5,317 bases of DNA from Spirochaetales bacterium (GTDB taxonomy: Bacteria; Spirochaetota; Spirochaetia; JABEVK01). Each line of letters starts with the position of its first letter. Position 1 is the stretch's first letter. Where the stretch lies: NCBI GenBank assembly GCA_013043995.1, contig JABEVL010000071.1:1-5317 (forward strand), written 5' to 3'. Under the pieces are notes generated by a model. It had not been told where the DNA came from. It ran no database searches and was given only the letters and a program-made list of their open reading frames with translations. Positions 3,733-5,317 of the stretch are shown here, in pieces. A program made the translations under genes and the position numbers.

Positions 3733-5317
3733 TTAGCGGCCTGCCAGGGCCCTGAGTTCGGCGATTTCGTGCTCGATCTTGTCTTTGGCCTCGGCTTCGC
3801 AGTGGGGACAGCTGAAGTGTTCACCGGCGAGGTAGCCGTGCCTTGGGCAGATCGAAAAGGTCGGAGTGATCGTGAAGTAAGGAATCTTGTAGTTTTCAGC
3901 GATGGCTTTGACAAGACTGCGGGCCGATTTCCAGTCGCTGACGCGTTCCCCTAAAAATCCGTGAAAAACAGTGCCGCCCGTGTACTTGGTCTGCAGGGTT
4001 TCCTGGTGGTCCAGGGCGTCAAAGATGTCTGTCGTAAAATCGACGGGCAGCTGGCTGGAGTTCGTGTAAAAAGGCTGTTCGTCCCCGCTGGTGATGATGT
4101 CGGGGTAGTGCTTTTTGTCGTGCAGGGCGAGCCTGTAGCTGGTGGACTCGGCGGGGGTGGCTTCCAGGTTGAACAGATCGCCGTAGCGTTCCTGATAATC
4201 CTGAAGCCTTTCACGCATGAAATTGAGCACTTCTTCGGCAAAAGCCTTGCCTTCGGGCGTGTTGATCCCCAGCTCCCGTCCCAGGAAATTCTGGCAGGTT
4301 TCGTGCATCCCCGTCAAACCGATGGTGGAAAAGTGGTTGTTCAGGTGCTGAAGGTAACGCCGGGTGTAGGGAAAAAGTCCCGCGTCGATCAGGCGGGAGA
4401 TGACCTTGCGCTTGATGGTGAGGCTCTGAGCCGCCAGGTCCATCAGATGGCCCAGCCGGTCATAGAAATCGAGCTTGTTTTCGGCCAGGTAGCCGATGCG
4501 CGGCAGGTTGATGGTCACGACACCGATGGAACCCGTAAACTCGTCGCTGCCGAAAAGTCCGCCTCCGCGCTTGCGGAGTTCGCGTTTGTCGAGCTGGAGT
4601 CTGCAGCACATCGAACGCACGTCGCTCGGGTCAAGGTCCGAGTTCAGAAAGTTCTGAAAGTACGGCGTACCGTACTTGGCCGTCATTTCAAACAGCAGTT
4701 GGGCGTTCCGCGTGTCCCATTGAAAATCGCGGGTCACGTTGTAGGTGGGAATCGGGTAGGCAAAACCCCGGCCGTTGGCGTCGCCATCGAGCATGAGTTC
4801 CAGGAAGGCCCTGTTGATGACGTCCATCTCGGCCTGGCATTCCCCGTAGGTGAAGTCCATTTCCTTGCCGCCGATGATGGCCGGACGGTCCTTGAGGTCC
4901 GAGGGGACGGTCCAGTCGAGCGTGATGTTCGTGAAGGGGGCTTGGGAACCCCAGCGGCTGGGGGTGTTGACGCCGAAGATGAAGCTCTGGACGGCTTGCC
5001 GAACCTCGTCAAAACTCATCTTGTCCGCTTTGACAAACGGCGCCAGGTAGGTGTCAAAACTCGACAAGGCCTGAGCCCCGGCCCACTCATTTTGCAAGAT
5101 CCCCAAAAAGTTGACGATCTGGTTGACCAGGTTAGAAAGGTGCCGTGCCGGCTTGGATGAAATTTTGTCCGAGACGCCCCCCAGGCCGTCGGCGATGAGT
5201 TGGCGCAAGGACCAGCCGGCGCAGTAACCAGAAAACATCGAAAGGTCGTGGATGTGAAAGTCCGCGTTCTGGTGGGCTTCAGCTATGGCCTCGGGGTAGA
5301 CGTTCTTGAGCCAGTAA
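3733..5317 (-). CDS. nrdD: Anaerobic (class III) ribonucleoside-triphosphate reductase catalytic barrel lacking its glycyl-radical segment (5' partial)
   Basis: The frame stays open to the window edge, so the N terminus is missing, probably including the ATP-cone allosteric domain. With the first full codon (5316-5314) as residue 1, 527 residues are visible. NrdD reduces ribonucleoside triphosphates to deoxy forms without oxygen, using a glycyl radical made by NrdG. Landmarks in order: HIHDLSMFSGYCAGW with Cys32 (codon 5223-5221), the second active-site cysteine (T4 Cys79 equivalent); RSMCCRL with Cys237/Cys238 (4608-4603), where the thiyl-radical cysteine lies; RKRGGGLFG; INLPRIGYLA; GGTVFHGFLGERV; and a zinc-ribbon-like ICPRHGYLAGEHFSCPHC (Cys490, His493, Cys503, Cys506). 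Normally the glycyl-radical segment follows within the same chain. Here a 20-residue amphipathic helix ends at TAA (3735-3733), and the segment is on the next gene. The internal ATG at 5238 is not the true start, since conserved NrdD sequence continues upstream. Confidence 0.96.
   Translation of the reverse strand, partial: YWLKNVYPEAIAEAHQNADFHIHDLSMFSGYCAGWSLRQLIADGLGGVSDKISSKPARHLSNLVNQIVNFLGILQNEWAGAQALSSFDTYLAPFVKADKMSFDEVRQAVQSFIFGVNTPSRWGSQAPFTNITLDWTVPSDLKDRPAIIGGKEMDFTYGECQAEMDVINRAFLELMLDGDANGRGFAYPIPTYNVTRDFQWDTRNAQLLFEMTAKYGTPYFQNFLNSDLDPSDVRSMCCRLQLDKRELRKRGGGLFGSDEFTGSIGVVTINLPRIGYLAENKLDFYDRLGHLMDLAAQSLTIKRKVISRLIDAGLFPYTRRYLQHLNNHFSTIGLTGMHETCQNFLGRELGINTPEGKAFAEEVLNFMRERLQDYQERYGDLFNLEATPAESTSYRLALHDKKHYPDIITSGDEQPFYTNSSQLPVDFTTDIFDALDHQETLQTKYTGGTVFHGFLGERVSDWKSARSLVKAIAENYKIPYFTITPTFSICPRHGYLAGEHFSCPHCEAEAKDKIEHEIAELRALAGR

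Noticed and set aside
3715..3735. A frameshift as the cause of the nrdD split
   Set aside because: Both parts are in exactly the same frame, so no indel is needed. The interruption is a stop codon followed by a proper ribosome-binding site and ATG.
3961..5160. A 399-codon open frame on the plus strand opposite nrdD
   Set aside because: It is fully antisense to conserved NrdD motifs, its translation is Val/Gly-rich with no recognisable domain, and GC-rich codons on the real strand easily leave the opposite frame open.
3733..5238. Taking the ATG at 5238 as the nrdD start
   Set aside because: Conserved NrdD sequence (YWLKNVYPEAIAEAHQNADF and HIHDLS) continues in frame to the window edge, so that ATG encodes an internal methionine.

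Overview
The window is a gene-dense bacterial chromosome segment, moderately GC-rich by eye, with no gap between genes longer than about 51 bases. I see no rRNA, tRNA, CRISPR array, insertion sequence or phage gene. The organism is very likely an anaerobe or facultative anaerobe, because it carries an oxygen-sensitive class III ribonucleotide reductase (NrdD). The style of the histidine kinase, the single-domain response regulator and the free-standing NrdD C-terminal piece reminds me of spirochaetes and some related or candidate phyla. That is an impression from memory, not a placement.

Layout, left to right. (1) Bases 1-999, plus strand: the C-terminal half of MnmG/GidA, the tRNA wobble-uridine modification enzyme, cut by the window edge. 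(2) Bases 1049-2452, plus strand: a histidine kinase with about seven N-terminal membrane helices. (3) Bases 2449-2826, minus strand: a single-domain response regulator that meets the kinase tail to tail, the two stop codons sharing a CTAG palindrome. (4) Bases 2872-3159, minus strand: a 95-residue three-helix membrane protein laid out like a PQ-loop/SemiSWEET half-transporter, with a good promoter placed so close that its mRNA may be leaderless. (5) Bases 3211-3714, minus strand: a 167-residue protein joining the NrdD glycyl-radical segment to a glutaredoxin-like domain with a CPNC motif. (6) Bases 3733-5317, minus strand: the NrdD catalytic barrel, cut by the window edge at its N terminus. 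It has both active-site cysteine motifs and the zinc-binding motif but ends before the glycyl-radical loop.

The central observation is that NrdD appears to be divided. The barrel and zinc site are on one polypeptide, and the glycyl-radical loop (RIVGY) is on the next, separated by an in-frame TAA, six codons containing a strong Shine-Dalgarno sequence, and an ATG. The break falls between two short amphipathic helices with the same hydrophobic spacing, which could re-join the halves as a coiled coil. The glycyl-radical piece also carries its own redoxin, suggesting that radical carrier and electron donor are delivered to the barrel as one subunit. The radical-SAM activase NrdG is not between or directly downstream of these genes, so it must lie upstream of the window edge or elsewhere.
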